From contig NZ_JADFFK010000018.1 of the NCBI RefSeq assembly GCF_015223355.1, positions 62,001 through 126,000 of the forward strand: a stretch of DNA of 64,000 bases, in the 5' to 3' direction. The notes below the pieces were generated by a model. That model had not been told where the DNA came from. It saw only the letters and a list, made by a program, of their open reading frames with translations, and did no database searches. The position numbers were made by a program, and so were the translations under genes. Of the stretch, positions 17,678 through 25,254 are shown one piece after another (the first letter of the stretch is position 1; each line of letters starts with the position of its first letter). Source of the stretch: Salipiger mangrovisoli. Lineage in GTDB: Bacteria; Pseudomonadota; Alphaproteobacteria; Rhodobacterales; Rhodobacteraceae.

Positions 17678-19206
17678 TGCGGCGGGCGGGGGGCGATATC
17701 CGCGAGGTGGCGCTGGCGACACGGGTGATCCAGCGCCTCGCCGGCCCGGCCGAGGCCATCGCCGGCATCCAGGCGATCGTGCTCGAGGAGATACGGGCGC
17801 TGCATCTGCCCGAGGTGGAGGCGGATGCAGAGCGGGTTGCTGCCGCGGCGCAGGAACTGCTGACGATGATCGCGGTGGTGGCGGACTCCGGCGTCGCCCC
17901 CAGCGAACGGCAGAGAGTGCGCCACGATCTGCGCACGCCGATCACCGCGATCATCGGCTATTCCGAACTGGTGGCCGAGGAGTTCTCGGAGGCCCTGCCC
18001 GAGGGGGTGCGCCAGGACATCCGCTCGGTGGTGGGGGAATGCGCCCTGCTGCTGGCCCAGATCGACAGGGTTCTGGGGCCGGAGGCGGGGGCCGCGGGCC
18101 TGGCGGGCTCGGCGCTCGACGGGCGCATTGCAGCCTCGGTCGAGCGCAGCCTGTCGCGGGACGGAGGCGTGGCGCATGGCAAGGGCGGGCGGGTTCTGGT
18201 CATCGACGACACCGCCGAGAACCGCGACCTCTTGCGCCGGCAGCTCGGTCGGCACGGGCATGAGGTCAGCACCGCGGCCTCGGCCGCCGAGGGGCTGGCG
18301 ATCCTCGAGCGGGCCGACATCGACGTGATCCTGATCGACGTGCTGATGCCCGACATGAACGGCATAGAGCTGCTGGCGCGGATCAAGCAGGCCCCCGACT
18401 GGCGGCACATCCCGGTGATTGTCATCTCGGGGCTGAAGGACCTGCGCGCGGTGTCCCGCTGCATCGCCGCCGGGGCCGAGGATTACCTTCAGCGTCCGGT
18501 CGATGCGGTGCTGCTGCACGCGCGCGTCGGCTCCTGTCTCGAAAAGCACCGCTGGCACCAGCGCGAACTGCGTTACCTTGCCGAGATCGAATACGAGCGC
18601 GACCGCGCCGACGCGCTTCTGCACGCCATGCTGCCCGCGCCGGTGATCACCCGGCTGCGGGCGGGCGAGACGGTGATCGCCGACCGGGTGCCCGCGACGA
18701 CGATCGTCTTTGCCGACATCGTCGGCTTCACCCCCTGGACGGCGCGGCTCGACCCCGGCGATCTGCTGCACCGGTTGACCGAGATCTTCCTCGCCTTCGA
18801 TGATCTGGCGGCGCAGCACGGGGTCGAGAAGATCAAGACCATCGGCGACGCCTACATGGCCGCCAGCGGCGTGCCGCTGCCGGCCGAGGATCACGCCGAG
18901 CGAGCCCTGCGGTTTGCCCGCGCGATCCTCCCCGAGATCGCCGCACGGACCGACGGCGAGATGACCCTGCGCGTCGGGCTGCACAGCGGGCCGGTGATCG
19001 CCGGGCTGATCGGCCGCAGCCGCTTCGTCTATGACGTCTGGGGAGAGACGGTGAATCTTGCCAGCCGCATCGAGGGTGCGGGTGTGCCGGGGCGCATCCA
19101 CCTTTCGGACGTGACCCGGCAGCTGCTGCGCGGCGGCGGCGCGTTCGAGCCGCGCATCAGCGCGCTGCGCGGGGTCGGTGCGCTGCGCACCTATCTCACG
19201 GATTGA
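17677..19206 (+). CDS. DHp-like/receiver/class III nucleotide cyclase
   Basis: 509 residues. Residues about 60-135 resemble a histidine-kinase dimerisation domain (His83 in VRHDLRTPITAIIGYSEL), but no kinase ATPase domain follows. A receiver spans about 172-290, with Asp221 (LIDVLMPDMNG) and the conserved Lys replaced by Arg (LQRPVD). A class III cyclase domain follows (about 335-509). Catalytic residues appear complete: metal Asp347 (FADIVGFT) and Asp391 (GDAYMA), Lys387 and Asp453 for purine choice (VYDVWGETVN), Asn460 and Arg464. The Lys/Asp pair favours cAMP. The start overlaps the receiver gene. The end overlaps the convergent next gene by 11 bp. Confidence 0.9.
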   Translation: MRRAGGDIREVALATRVIQRLAGPAEAIAGIQAIVLEEIRALHLPEVEADAERVAAAAQELLTMIAVVADSGVAPSERQRVRHDLRTPITAIIGYSELVAEEFSEALPEGVRQDIRSVVGECALLLAQIDRVLGPEAGAAGLAGSALDGRIAASVERSLSRDGGVAHGKGGRVLVIDDTAENRDLLRRQLGRHGHEVSTAASAAEGLAILERADIDVILIDVLMPDMNGIELLARIKQAPDWRHIPVIVISGLKDLRAVSRCIAAGAEDYLQRPVDAVLLHARVGSCLEKHRWHQRELRYLAEIEYERDRADALLHAMLPAPVITRLRAGETVIADRVPATTIVFADIVGFTPWTARLDPGDLLHRLTEIFLAFDDLAAQHGVEKIKTIGDAYMAASGVPLPAEDHAERALRFARAILPEIAARTDGEMTLRVGLHSGPVIAGLIGRSRFVYDVWGETVNLASRIEGAGVPGRIHLSDVTRQLLRGGGAFEPRISALRGVGALRTYLTD

Positions 19207-20119
19207 GCCCCGCCGCGGCGAGGATGGCCTTTGCCATGTAGAGATCCTGAAGCGAGATCCCGGAACTGTCGAAGATGGTGATCTCTTCGGCGCTCACGCG
19301 TCCCGGCGCATCGCCTGCGAGCACCGCTCCGAGGGCGGTCAGCCTTGCCCCGGCGGCGGCGTGCTGGAACTCGCCGATGCGCGCCGACTGCTCGGGCAGA
19401 TCGCAGAAGAGCCGCGCGCGGGTGAACAGCGCGGGGGGCAGCTCCTGCTTGCCGCGTGAATCCGATCCCATGGACGAGACATGTGTGCCGCCACGGACCC
19501 ACTCCGCATCGAAGAGCGGCGCGGTCGCCGTGGTGGCGGTGACGACGATGTCCGCGGCGCGCACCGCCGCTTCGGGCTCGGCGGCCTCGGCGGGAAGCCC
19601 CTCGGCCCGCAGCGACTCGGCAAAGGCGCTGGTGCGACCGCGATCGCGGCCAACGACAAGGATGCGGGACAGCGGGCGGATGCGGGCGATCGCCCCGGCC
19701 TCGTAGCGCGCCTGGTGGCCGGTGCCGAAGAGCGCGAGCACGCTGGCCTCGGGGCGGGCGAGTGTTTCGGTGGCCACCGCATCCGCGGCGGCGGTGCGGT
19801 AGCAGTTCAGCGCCGATCCCTCGATCACCGCGCCGATCCGGCCGGAAGCCTGGTCGATCAGCAGGATCGTCGAGGCATGGCGCGGCAGTCCGCGGGCGTC
19901 ATTGCTGGGGAAATAGGCACCGACCTTCAGCCCGGCAAGCTCGGGCGCGGCGGCGGATTTCACGGTGAAGCGGTTCCGCGGGTCGCTGCCGTGGCCAACC
20001 ACAACCGGAAAGCTGGCCGCGCCCTCCGACACGGCGGCGAGGAAGGCGTCCCGCGCGGCTGCAAACGCGCGGGCGTGCGTCGCGAGCGCCGCGGAGCGCT
20101 CTTCGCTGATAAGGATCAT
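19196..20119 (-). CDS. Ornithine cyclodeaminase/mu-crystallin family protein
   Basis: 307 residues with the Rossmann NAD(P) site ALFGTGHQARYEAGAI (about 129-144) and the family core FTVKSAAAPELAGLKVGAYFP near the N-terminus. The family includes ornithine cyclodeaminase, ketimine reductases, alanine dehydrogenase and the iminosuccinate reductase BhcD. It is downstream of a DSD1-type PLP enzyme with an 11-nt gap, so the two are co-transcribed. The pairing recalls part of the beta-hydroxyaspartate cycle (BhcC/BhcD), though the aminotransferase and dehydratase of that route are absent here. The substrate is therefore left open. The 3' end overlaps the convergent cyclase gene by 11 bp. Confidence 0.85.
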   Translation of the reverse strand: MILISEERSAALATHARAFAAARDAFLAAVSEGAASFPVVVGHGSDPRNRFTVKSAAAPELAGLKVGAYFPSNDARGLPRHASTILLIDQASGRIGAVIEGSALNCYRTAAADAVATETLARPEASVLALFGTGHQARYEAGAIARIRPLSRILVVGRDRGRTSAFAESLRAEGLPAEAAEPEAAVRAADIVVTATTATAPLFDAEWVRGGTHVSSMGSDSRGKQELPPALFTRARLFCDLPEQSARIGEFQHAAAGARLTALGAVLAGDAPGRVSAEEITIFDSSGISLQDLYMAKAILAAAGLNP

Positions 20120-20130
20120 CTCGGTCGTCC

Positions 20131-21243
20131 TTACCAGCCGCCGAAGCGGGGCCAGGTGGCCATCGGCCCGCCGTCCGCAGGGATCACATGGTAGCGCGCG
20201 TGCTGCGCGGCCGTGGCGCAGGCGTGATTGGGCAGGATCCGCAACAGCGTGCCCACCGGCAGGTCCGGCATCTCTGCCTTGCTGCCGGGGCGCAGCGAGA
20301 CGATGCCATGCTCCTGGTTGGCGCCCGCGACGATGAGGTCCGGGACCTCTCGCCCCGCGGCATCGCAGACGAGCCCGTAGCCCTGATCCACCGCCTGTGC
20401 GGCCGTGCCGCGGTCGCGTGACATCGCCATCCAGCCGGCGTCGATCATCAGCCAGCCCTTGGACCGCTGATGCCCGATGACGGTGGTCAGCACGCTGAGC
20501 GCGATGTCGTCGCGCGCGCAGACCCCGATCCCCGCCATCACCAGGTCGAAGAACATGTAGACCCCGGCGCGCAGCTCGGTGACGCCGGACAGGTCGCGGG
20601 CGGCATGGGCGGTGGGCGTCGAGCCGGTGCTGACCACGGCGCAGGTCAGCCCCGCGCCGCGCAGCGCCTCGGCCGCCCGCACCGTGGCACGGCGCTCCAT
20701 CTCGGCGAAGCCGGCATGGGCTTCGCGGCCGCTCACTCCGTAGCTTTCACCGGCATGGGTGAGCACGCCGCGCAGCAGCCCCGCGTCCTGCAGGAGCTTG
20801 CCGATCCGGATCAGCAGCGGGTCATCGGGTACGAGACCGCCGCGGTGCCCGTCGCTGTCGATCTCGATCAGCGCCGGCACGCCCGCCTCGGCCACGGCCC
20901 GCGCCTGTGCCAGGCTGTCGAGGATCACCGTCAGGTCGCAGCCCGCGGCCCGCAGCGCCTGCACCCGTGGCAGTTTCCGCGGGGCGATGCCCACGGCGTA
21001 GAGAATGTCGGTATGGCCGGCGGCGTGGAAGACCTCGGCCTCGGCCAGCGTCGAGACGGTGATCGGCCCGCCGAGCCGGCGTGCGATCTCGGTGGATTTC
21101 GCGGTCTTCAGGTGCGGGCGCAGGGTGACGCCAAGGGTCTGCGCCTGTGCGGCCAGCCGGTCGATGTTGCGGATCATCCGGGCCTCGTCGAGCAGCAGCG
21201 CCGGGGTGGTCAGCCCGTCAAGGGCAGGATGAGCGGTGGTCAT
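20131..21243 (-). CDS. DSD1-family PLP-dependent enzyme (D-threonine aldolase / 3-hydroxyaspartate enzyme type)
   Basis: 370 residues, a fold III PLP enzyme with an alanine-racemase-like barrel. The PLP lysine is Lys46 in LRPHLKTAK. The C-terminal HxC zinc pair is seen in LPNHACAT, as in D-serine dehydratase (DSD1) and metal-dependent D-threonine aldolases. These enzymes act on beta-hydroxy D-amino acids such as D-threonine or D-threo-3-hydroxyaspartate. It is the first gene of a two-gene operon with the ornithine cyclodeaminase-like gene and is divergent from a LysR regulator. Which beta-hydroxy amino acid it uses cannot be told from sequence. Confidence 0.85.
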   Translation of the reverse strand: MTTAHPALDGLTTPALLLDEARMIRNIDRLAAQAQTLGVTLRPHLKTAKSTEIARRLGGPITVSTLAEAEVFHAAGHTDILYAVGIAPRKLPRVQALRAAGCDLTVILDSLAQARAVAEAGVPALIEIDSDGHRGGLVPDDPLLIRIGKLLQDAGLLRGVLTHAGESYGVSGREAHAGFAEMERRATVRAAEALRGAGLTCAVVSTGSTPTAHAARDLSGVTELRAGVYMFFDLVMAGIGVCARDDIALSVLTTVIGHQRSKGWLMIDAGWMAMSRDRGTAAQAVDQGYGLVCDAAGREVPDLIVAGANQEHGIVSLRPGSKAEMPDLPVGTLLRILPNHACATAAQHARYHVIPADGGPMATWPRFGGW

Positions 21244-21317
21244 GGGGCCTCGTGTGTTGGTCGCCCTGTCATAGCATCGGCTGCATTCAGGAGATATTCA
21301 CGTACGGGCAAGGCTAT

Positions 21318-21335
21318 ATTAAGTTCAGACTTAAT
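21318..21335. promoter_or_regulatory. Perfect 18-bp palindrome overlapping the lysR start codon
   Basis: ATTAAGT (21318-21324) and ACTTAAT (21329-21335) are exact inverted arms around TCAG. The right arm includes the first two bases of the LysR ATG (21334-21336), and the site lies 75 bp before the divergent DSD1-type gene. It is AT-rich in a GC-rich region. It is a strong candidate for the LysR-type operator and autoregulatory site; in RNA it would also fold over the start codon. Confidence 0.55.
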
Positions 21336-22233
21336 GATTGATCCCGCCGACCTCCGTTTCCTCACCGCGCTTGCCTCTGCGCCCAGTCTCGCCGCCGCGG
21401 CGCGCGAGCTGAACGTGACCCCGCCTGCCGTCTCGCAGCGGCTCGCGCTGCTGGAGGAACGCCTGCACTTGCGGCTGGTGGACCGGGGCCGCGGGTCGCT
21501 GGGGCTGACCGCAGAGGGGGCCTATCTGGTTGAGCGGGCGGGGGCGATCCTCGGCGCGCTGGCAGAGCTGACCGACGAGATGGCGGCGCGGGCGGGGCGG
21601 ATCGAGGGACCGCTGCAGATCATCGCGCCCTTTGGCTTCGGGCGGCTGCGGGTGGCGCCGGTGCTGGCGCGCTTCGGTGCCGAGAACCCGGACCTGCGGC
21701 CTCGGCTGATGCTCAGCGAGGACCCGCTCGGCGTGATGCACGGGGGGCCGTGGGACGTGCTGATCCACGTCGGGCGCCTTCCTGACCTGCGGATCACCCA
21801 GCGCAAGCTGGCCTCAAACCGGCGGTTCCTTGTCGCCGCGCCCGAATATACCGCGCGGCAGGGCTTGCCGATCAGCCCGGCGGAGGTGGCCAAGCATCGG
21901 GTGGGCGTGGTGCGCGAGGATCGGGCCGACACGACGCTCTGGCCGCTCACACGTCAGGACGAGGAGCTCAGTCTGCGCGTCGCGCCGGTCTTCAGCTGCA
22001 ACGACGGCGAGGTGCTGCGGGGCTGGGCGCTCGCGGGACATGGCATCGTCGAGCGTTCGGAGTGGAGCGTAGCCGAAGACCTGCGGGCGGGACGGTTGAT
22101 CCGGGTGCTGCCCGGCTGGGTGCTGCCCGATGCCGATATCGTGGCGCTGCTCAACCCGCGCGCGGTGCGGGCGGCGCGGATCGATGCCTTCGTGGACCGG
22201 CTGGCGGCCGAGGTCTCGGCGGGCCGATCCTGA
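21334..22233 (+). CDS. LysR family transcriptional regulator
   Basis: 299 residues. It has an N-terminal LysR winged helix (about 3-62, SLAAAARELNVTPPAVSQRLALLEE) and a periplasmic-binding-protein-like effector domain. The frame is open far upstream, but the ATG at 21334 matches the usual distance from Met to the HTH. No good Shine-Dalgarno sequence precedes it (nearest AAGG about 21 nt upstream), and the start codon lies inside a perfect palindrome, so leaderless translation or tight autoregulation is possible. It is divergent from, and presumably controls, the DSD1/cyclodeaminase operon. The effector is unknown. Confidence 0.9.
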   Translation: MIDPADLRFLTALASAPSLAAAARELNVTPPAVSQRLALLEERLHLRLVDRGRGSLGLTAEGAYLVERAGAILGALAELTDEMAARAGRIEGPLQIIAPFGFGRLRVAPVLARFGAENPDLRPRLMLSEDPLGVMHGGPWDVLIHVGRLPDLRITQRKLASNRRFLVAAPEYTARQGLPISPAEVAKHRVGVVREDRADTTLWPLTRQDEELSLRVAPVFSCNDGEVLRGWALAGHGIVERSEWSVAEDLRAGRLIRVLPGWVLPDADIVALLNPRAVRAARIDAFVDRLAAEVSAGRS

Positions 22234-22267
22234 TCGCGGGCCGGCCCCGGGGAGAGCCGACCCGCGA
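22234..22267. terminator. Hairpin between convergent lysR and dctM genes
   Basis: TCGCGGG (22234-22240) pairs with CCCGCGA (22261-22267), with further GGC/GCC pairing inside. It lies in the 42-bp gap between two convergent stop codons and probably ends both transcripts. There is no T tract, so efficiency is uncertain. Confidence 0.5.
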
Positions 22268-22275
22268 CGGATCCG

Positions 22276-23562
22276 CTACATGCCGTAGACGAGGTCCACC
22301 AGCGAGAGAGAGACCGCCGGAACGTAGGTGACGAGCAGCAGCACCAGCACCAGCACGCCCACGAAGGGCAGGTTGGTGACAGAGGTCCGCCACACGTCGG
22401 TGCGGGCGATCGAACAGGAGGTGATCAAGACGCTCGCGACCGGCGGGGTCTGCTGGCCAAGCGCGATATTCAGCGTCAGCAGAATACCGAATTGGATGGG
22501 GTCGATGCCAAGCTCATGCACCAGCGGCATGAAGATCGGCACCGTCAGGATGATCGCCGCCGCTCCGTGCAGCACCATGCCCACGAAGAGCAGGAAGAGG
22601 TTGATGATCATCAGCACGGCAAGCGGGTTGGTGGTGATCTGGGTGATCCCCGCGGCCAGCCGCTGCGGCATCTCGGTCTCGGTGAGGTAGAGGCCCAGCA
22701 CCGCCGAGGCGGCCACCATCAGCATCACCACCGAGGTCTGCAGCACCCCGTCCACCAGCGCGCGGTAGAGATGGCGCAGGTCGATCTCGCGGTAGATGAA
22801 GACGCCGATGAAAAGCGCTGCCACCACCGCCAGTGCCGCGCCCTCGGTCGCCGTGACCACGCCGCCGAAGATGCCGCCGAGGATCACCACCGGCAGGATC
22901 AGTGCCCAGGACGCCTCCTTGGCGGTCTCGCCGAGGCGGCGCAGCGAGAAGGCCTCGTCGCGCGGCAGGTCGTAGCGGCGCGCCATGTAGTAGCACAGCG
23001 CCATCAAAAGCCCGCCACCCAGAACGCCGGGCACGATGCCCGCGACGAAGAGCTTGACCACCGAGGTGTCGGACATGGCGCCGTAGAGGATCATCGGGAT
23101 CGACGGCGGGATGATGATCGCCAGCGAGGCCGACGACGAGGTGATCGCCGCCGCCATGCGCGGCGTGTAGCCCTTGTTCTTCATCGCCGGGATCAGCACC
23201 GAGCCGGTGGCGGCAACGTCGGCCACGGCGGAGCCCGAGATCTCGGCGAAGAACATCGACACGCCGACGTTGACCATCGCCAGGCCGCCACGCACGAAGC
23301 CGATCAGCGCCGAGACGAAGGCGATGAGCCGGGTCGAGATGCCGCCGGTGTTCATCAGCGCGCCGGCAAGGATGAAGAGCGGGATGGCGATCAGCGGGAA
23401 GCTGGTGGCACCGTCGTAGAGCGACAGCGCGGCGTTGAGGAAGCCGAGCTCGCCGTTGAGCAGGAAGACCCCCAGGAGAGCCGAGCCGAGGATCGAGAAG
23501 GCGATGGGCATGCCGACCGCGATCAGCACGAACATGAAGAGCAGGATACCGGCTTCGATCAT
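22276..23562 (-). CDS. dctM: TRAP transporter large permease (DctM-type)
   Basis: 428 residues, the 12-helix transport subunit of a tripartite ATP-independent periplasmic transporter. It is hydrophobic throughout, with typical DctM elements such as FFAEISGSAVADVAATGSVLIP and the late GQQTPPVASVLITSC segment. Its start overlaps the stop of the small permease by 4 nt. It is the last gene of the pdxA-dctP-dctQ-dctM operon. It uses a sodium or proton gradient to import an organic acid delivered by DctP. The gene symbol denotes the family, not proven C4-dicarboxylate transport. Confidence 0.92.
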   Translation of the reverse strand: MIEAGILLFMFVLIAVGMPIAFSILGSALLGVFLLNGELGFLNAALSLYDGATSFPLIAIPLFILAGALMNTGGISTRLIAFVSALIGFVRGGLAMVNVGVSMFFAEISGSAVADVAATGSVLIPAMKNKGYTPRMAAAITSSSASLAIIIPPSIPMILYGAMSDTSVVKLFVAGIVPGVLGGGLLMALCYYMARRYDLPRDEAFSLRRLGETAKEASWALILPVVILGGIFGGVVTATEGAALAVVAALFIGVFIYREIDLRHLYRALVDGVLQTSVVMLMVAASAVLGLYLTETEMPQRLAAGITQITTNPLAVLMIINLFLLFVGMVLHGAAAIILTVPIFMPLVHELGIDPIQFGILLTLNIALGQQTPPVASVLITSCSIARTDVWRTSVTNLPFVGVLVLVLLLVTYVPAVSLSLVDLVYGM

Positions 23563-24149
23563 TGGGTGGCCTCACGGGCTGAGGGGTGGCTGCGCTGGCT
23601 CTTGCCGCGGGCCTCGGCCAGCTCGGCCTCGGCGCGGGCGATCTCGTGCTCGATCTCGGCGGTGTCGGGATCGACCCCGTCGCGCACGGCCTGCAGGCGC
23701 TCGGGCAGGGTCAGCAGCCGTCCGAGGATCATCAGGCCGAAGCTGACCGGCAGGATGCCCTGCAGCACGGCGCGCGGCACGAAGCGGACGGTGGTCATCA
23801 CCTCGTCGCCGAAGATCTCGAGGATCGCCCAGCCGGCCCAGGCGATGATCAGGCAGATGGTCAGGAACAGCAGCTCGACGAGGCCGAAGAGCGCGAAGCG
23901 CCCGGCCCCCGGCAGGCCGAACATCAGCCCGTTGAACCCCATGTGGGAATTGCGCACCACGGCCAGCGCGGCCCCGGTGAAGGTGATCCAGGCGAGGAGC
24001 GCCGCGGCGACCTCGTCGTACCAGATCAGCGACTGGCCGCTGTAGCGGTAGGCGACGCCCAGGAGGACGACGCAGGCCAGCGCGACGATCATCGCGATGG
24101 TGGCGATCTGCAGGAACAGGTCGAGCCAGCGGGTGGGACGGGACAGCAA
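23559..24149 (-). CDS. dctQ: TRAP transporter small permease (DctQ-type)
   Basis: 196 residues with four hydrophobic helices in the first ~150 residues (for example IATIAMIVALACVVLLGVAY) and the DctQ-typical WYDEVAAALLAWITF segment. A charged, Glu/Ala-rich cytoplasmic tail (about 165-196) is longer than in many DctQ proteins. It is needed with DctM to form the TRAP membrane complex. It overlaps the dctM start by 4 nt and follows dctP after 71 nt containing a perfect hairpin. The family symbol does not imply a known substrate. Confidence 0.88.
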   Translation of the reverse strand: MLSRPTRWLDLFLQIATIAMIVALACVVLLGVAYRYSGQSLIWYDEVAAALLAWITFTGAALAVVRNSHMGFNGLMFGLPGAGRFALFGLVELLFLTICLIIAWAGWAILEIFGDEVMTTVRFVPRAVLQGILPVSFGLMILGRLLTLPERLQAVRDGVDPDTAEIEHEIARAEAELAEARGKSQRSHPSAREATQ

Positions 24150-24180
24150 GGTTGCCTCCGGGAATTCTGCGAGGGGAGAG

Positions 24181-24203
24181 GCGGCGCGGGGCTCCCGCGC
24201 CGC
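24181..24203 (-). terminator. Intercistronic hairpin between dctP and dctQ
   Basis: GCGGCGCGGG (24181-24190) is the exact complement of CCCGCGCCGC (24194-24203), with a 3-nt loop. It lies in the 71-nt gap between the binding-protein stop and the DctQ start. No T tract follows on the minus strand. It probably stabilises the upstream mRNA or partly ends transcription so that DctP is made in excess. Confidence 0.6.
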
Positions 24204-24220
24204 CGGTTCACCTGACGGGC

Positions 24221-25210
24221 TCAGGAACCCGAGCCATTGGCCAGCGAGAGAGCCTGGTCGATCATCTCCTGACCGCCCGTCACCTCTGCCGCGAACTTCT
24301 CGTAGATCGGCTTCGAGGCTTCGACGAAGGCATCGCGGTCGGTCTTGTTGACCTCGAGCCCGCCCGCTTCGAGCTTGCCCACCAGCTCGGCGTCCTGCGC
24401 CTCGCCCTGTTCACGGGCCCAGAGCGCGACTTCCTGCGCGGTTTCCTCGATGATCTTCTGCACCTCGGGGTCGAGCTTTTCGAAGGCCTTCACGCCCACG
24501 GTCGGGTAGGCGGGCGAATAGACGTGGTTCGATAGCGACAGATACTTCTGCACCTCGTTGAGCTTGCCGCCGTCGATGTTGGTCATCGGGTTTTCCTGCC
24601 CGTCGACCACGCCGGTCTGCAACGCGACGAACAGCTCGGAGAAGGGCATCGGCGTCGGGTTGGCGCCGTACTCCTGGAACATCGCCACGCGCCAGCTGGA
24701 ATTCGGCGTGCGGATCTTCAGGCCCTTGAGGTCGGCGGGCGTGGTCACCGCGTGCTTGGAGTTGGTGATCTGGCGGAAGCCGTTCTCCCAGATTGCCAGC
24801 GGCTTGTAGCCCTTGGCCTCGGCGGCGGGCTTCAGCACGCTGTCGAACAGCGCCTCGTCGATCTTGGCGAGATGCGCGCGGTCGGCGACGAGGAAGGGCA
24901 GGTCGAAGAGCGCGTATTCCGGCGCGATCTCGGGCATGGTCGAGCTGGGCAGGGTGATGTGCATCGTGCCCAGCTTGATCTTTTGCAGCATGTCCTTGTC
25001 CTTGCCCAGCTGCGAGCTGTCAAAGACCTTCACCACCGCCTTGTCGCCGAGTTTCTCATTGGCGCGGCGGGCAAATTCCTCGGCGGTCTGGTCCTGCAGC
25101 GAGCCGTCGGCGGCGCTGAGGCCGAAGATGATCTCGGTTTGCGCCAGCGCAGGCGCGGCCTGCAGCGTGACGGCGACGGCGCCGATCAGTGCGATATGCT
25201 TGAGTTCCAA
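24221..25210 (-). CDS. dctP: TRAP transporter substrate-binding protein (DctP family)
   Basis: 329 residues. A signal peptide (about 1-23, ending ALAQ) is followed by a DctP-type periplasmic receptor. The region VTTPADLKGLKIRTPNSSW contains the conserved arginine that binds the substrate carboxylate, and FSELFVALQTGVVDGQENP is the family's most conserved segment. It captures an organic acid in the periplasm and hands it to DctQM. It is encoded between the PdxA-like enzyme (44 nt upstream) and the permeases, which suggests that its ligand is or becomes a substrate of that enzyme. Ligand identity is not visible. Confidence 0.93.
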   Translation of the reverse strand: MELKHIALIGAVAVTLQAAPALAQTEIIFGLSAADGSLQDQTAEEFARRANEKLGDKAVVKVFDSSQLGKDKDMLQKIKLGTMHITLPSSTMPEIAPEYALFDLPFLVADRAHLAKIDEALFDSVLKPAAEAKGYKPLAIWENGFRQITNSKHAVTTPADLKGLKIRTPNSSWRVAMFQEYGANPTPMPFSELFVALQTGVVDGQENPMTNIDGGKLNEVQKYLSLSNHVYSPAYPTVGVKAFEKLDPEVQKIIEETAQEVALWAREQGEAQDAELVGKLEAGGLEVNKTDRDAFVEASKPIYEKFAAEVTGGQEMIDQALSLANGSGS

Positions 25211-25254
25211 GTTGTTCTCCTCCCTGAGTGCTTGGTCCTGTTGGTGGGGTGGGC

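Noticed and set aside
19196..21243. A full beta-hydroxyaspartate cycle operon
   Set aside because: Only two enzyme families of the cycle are present, the DSD1-like protein differs in its N-terminal region from BhcC as I recall it, and BhcA/BhcB are absent.
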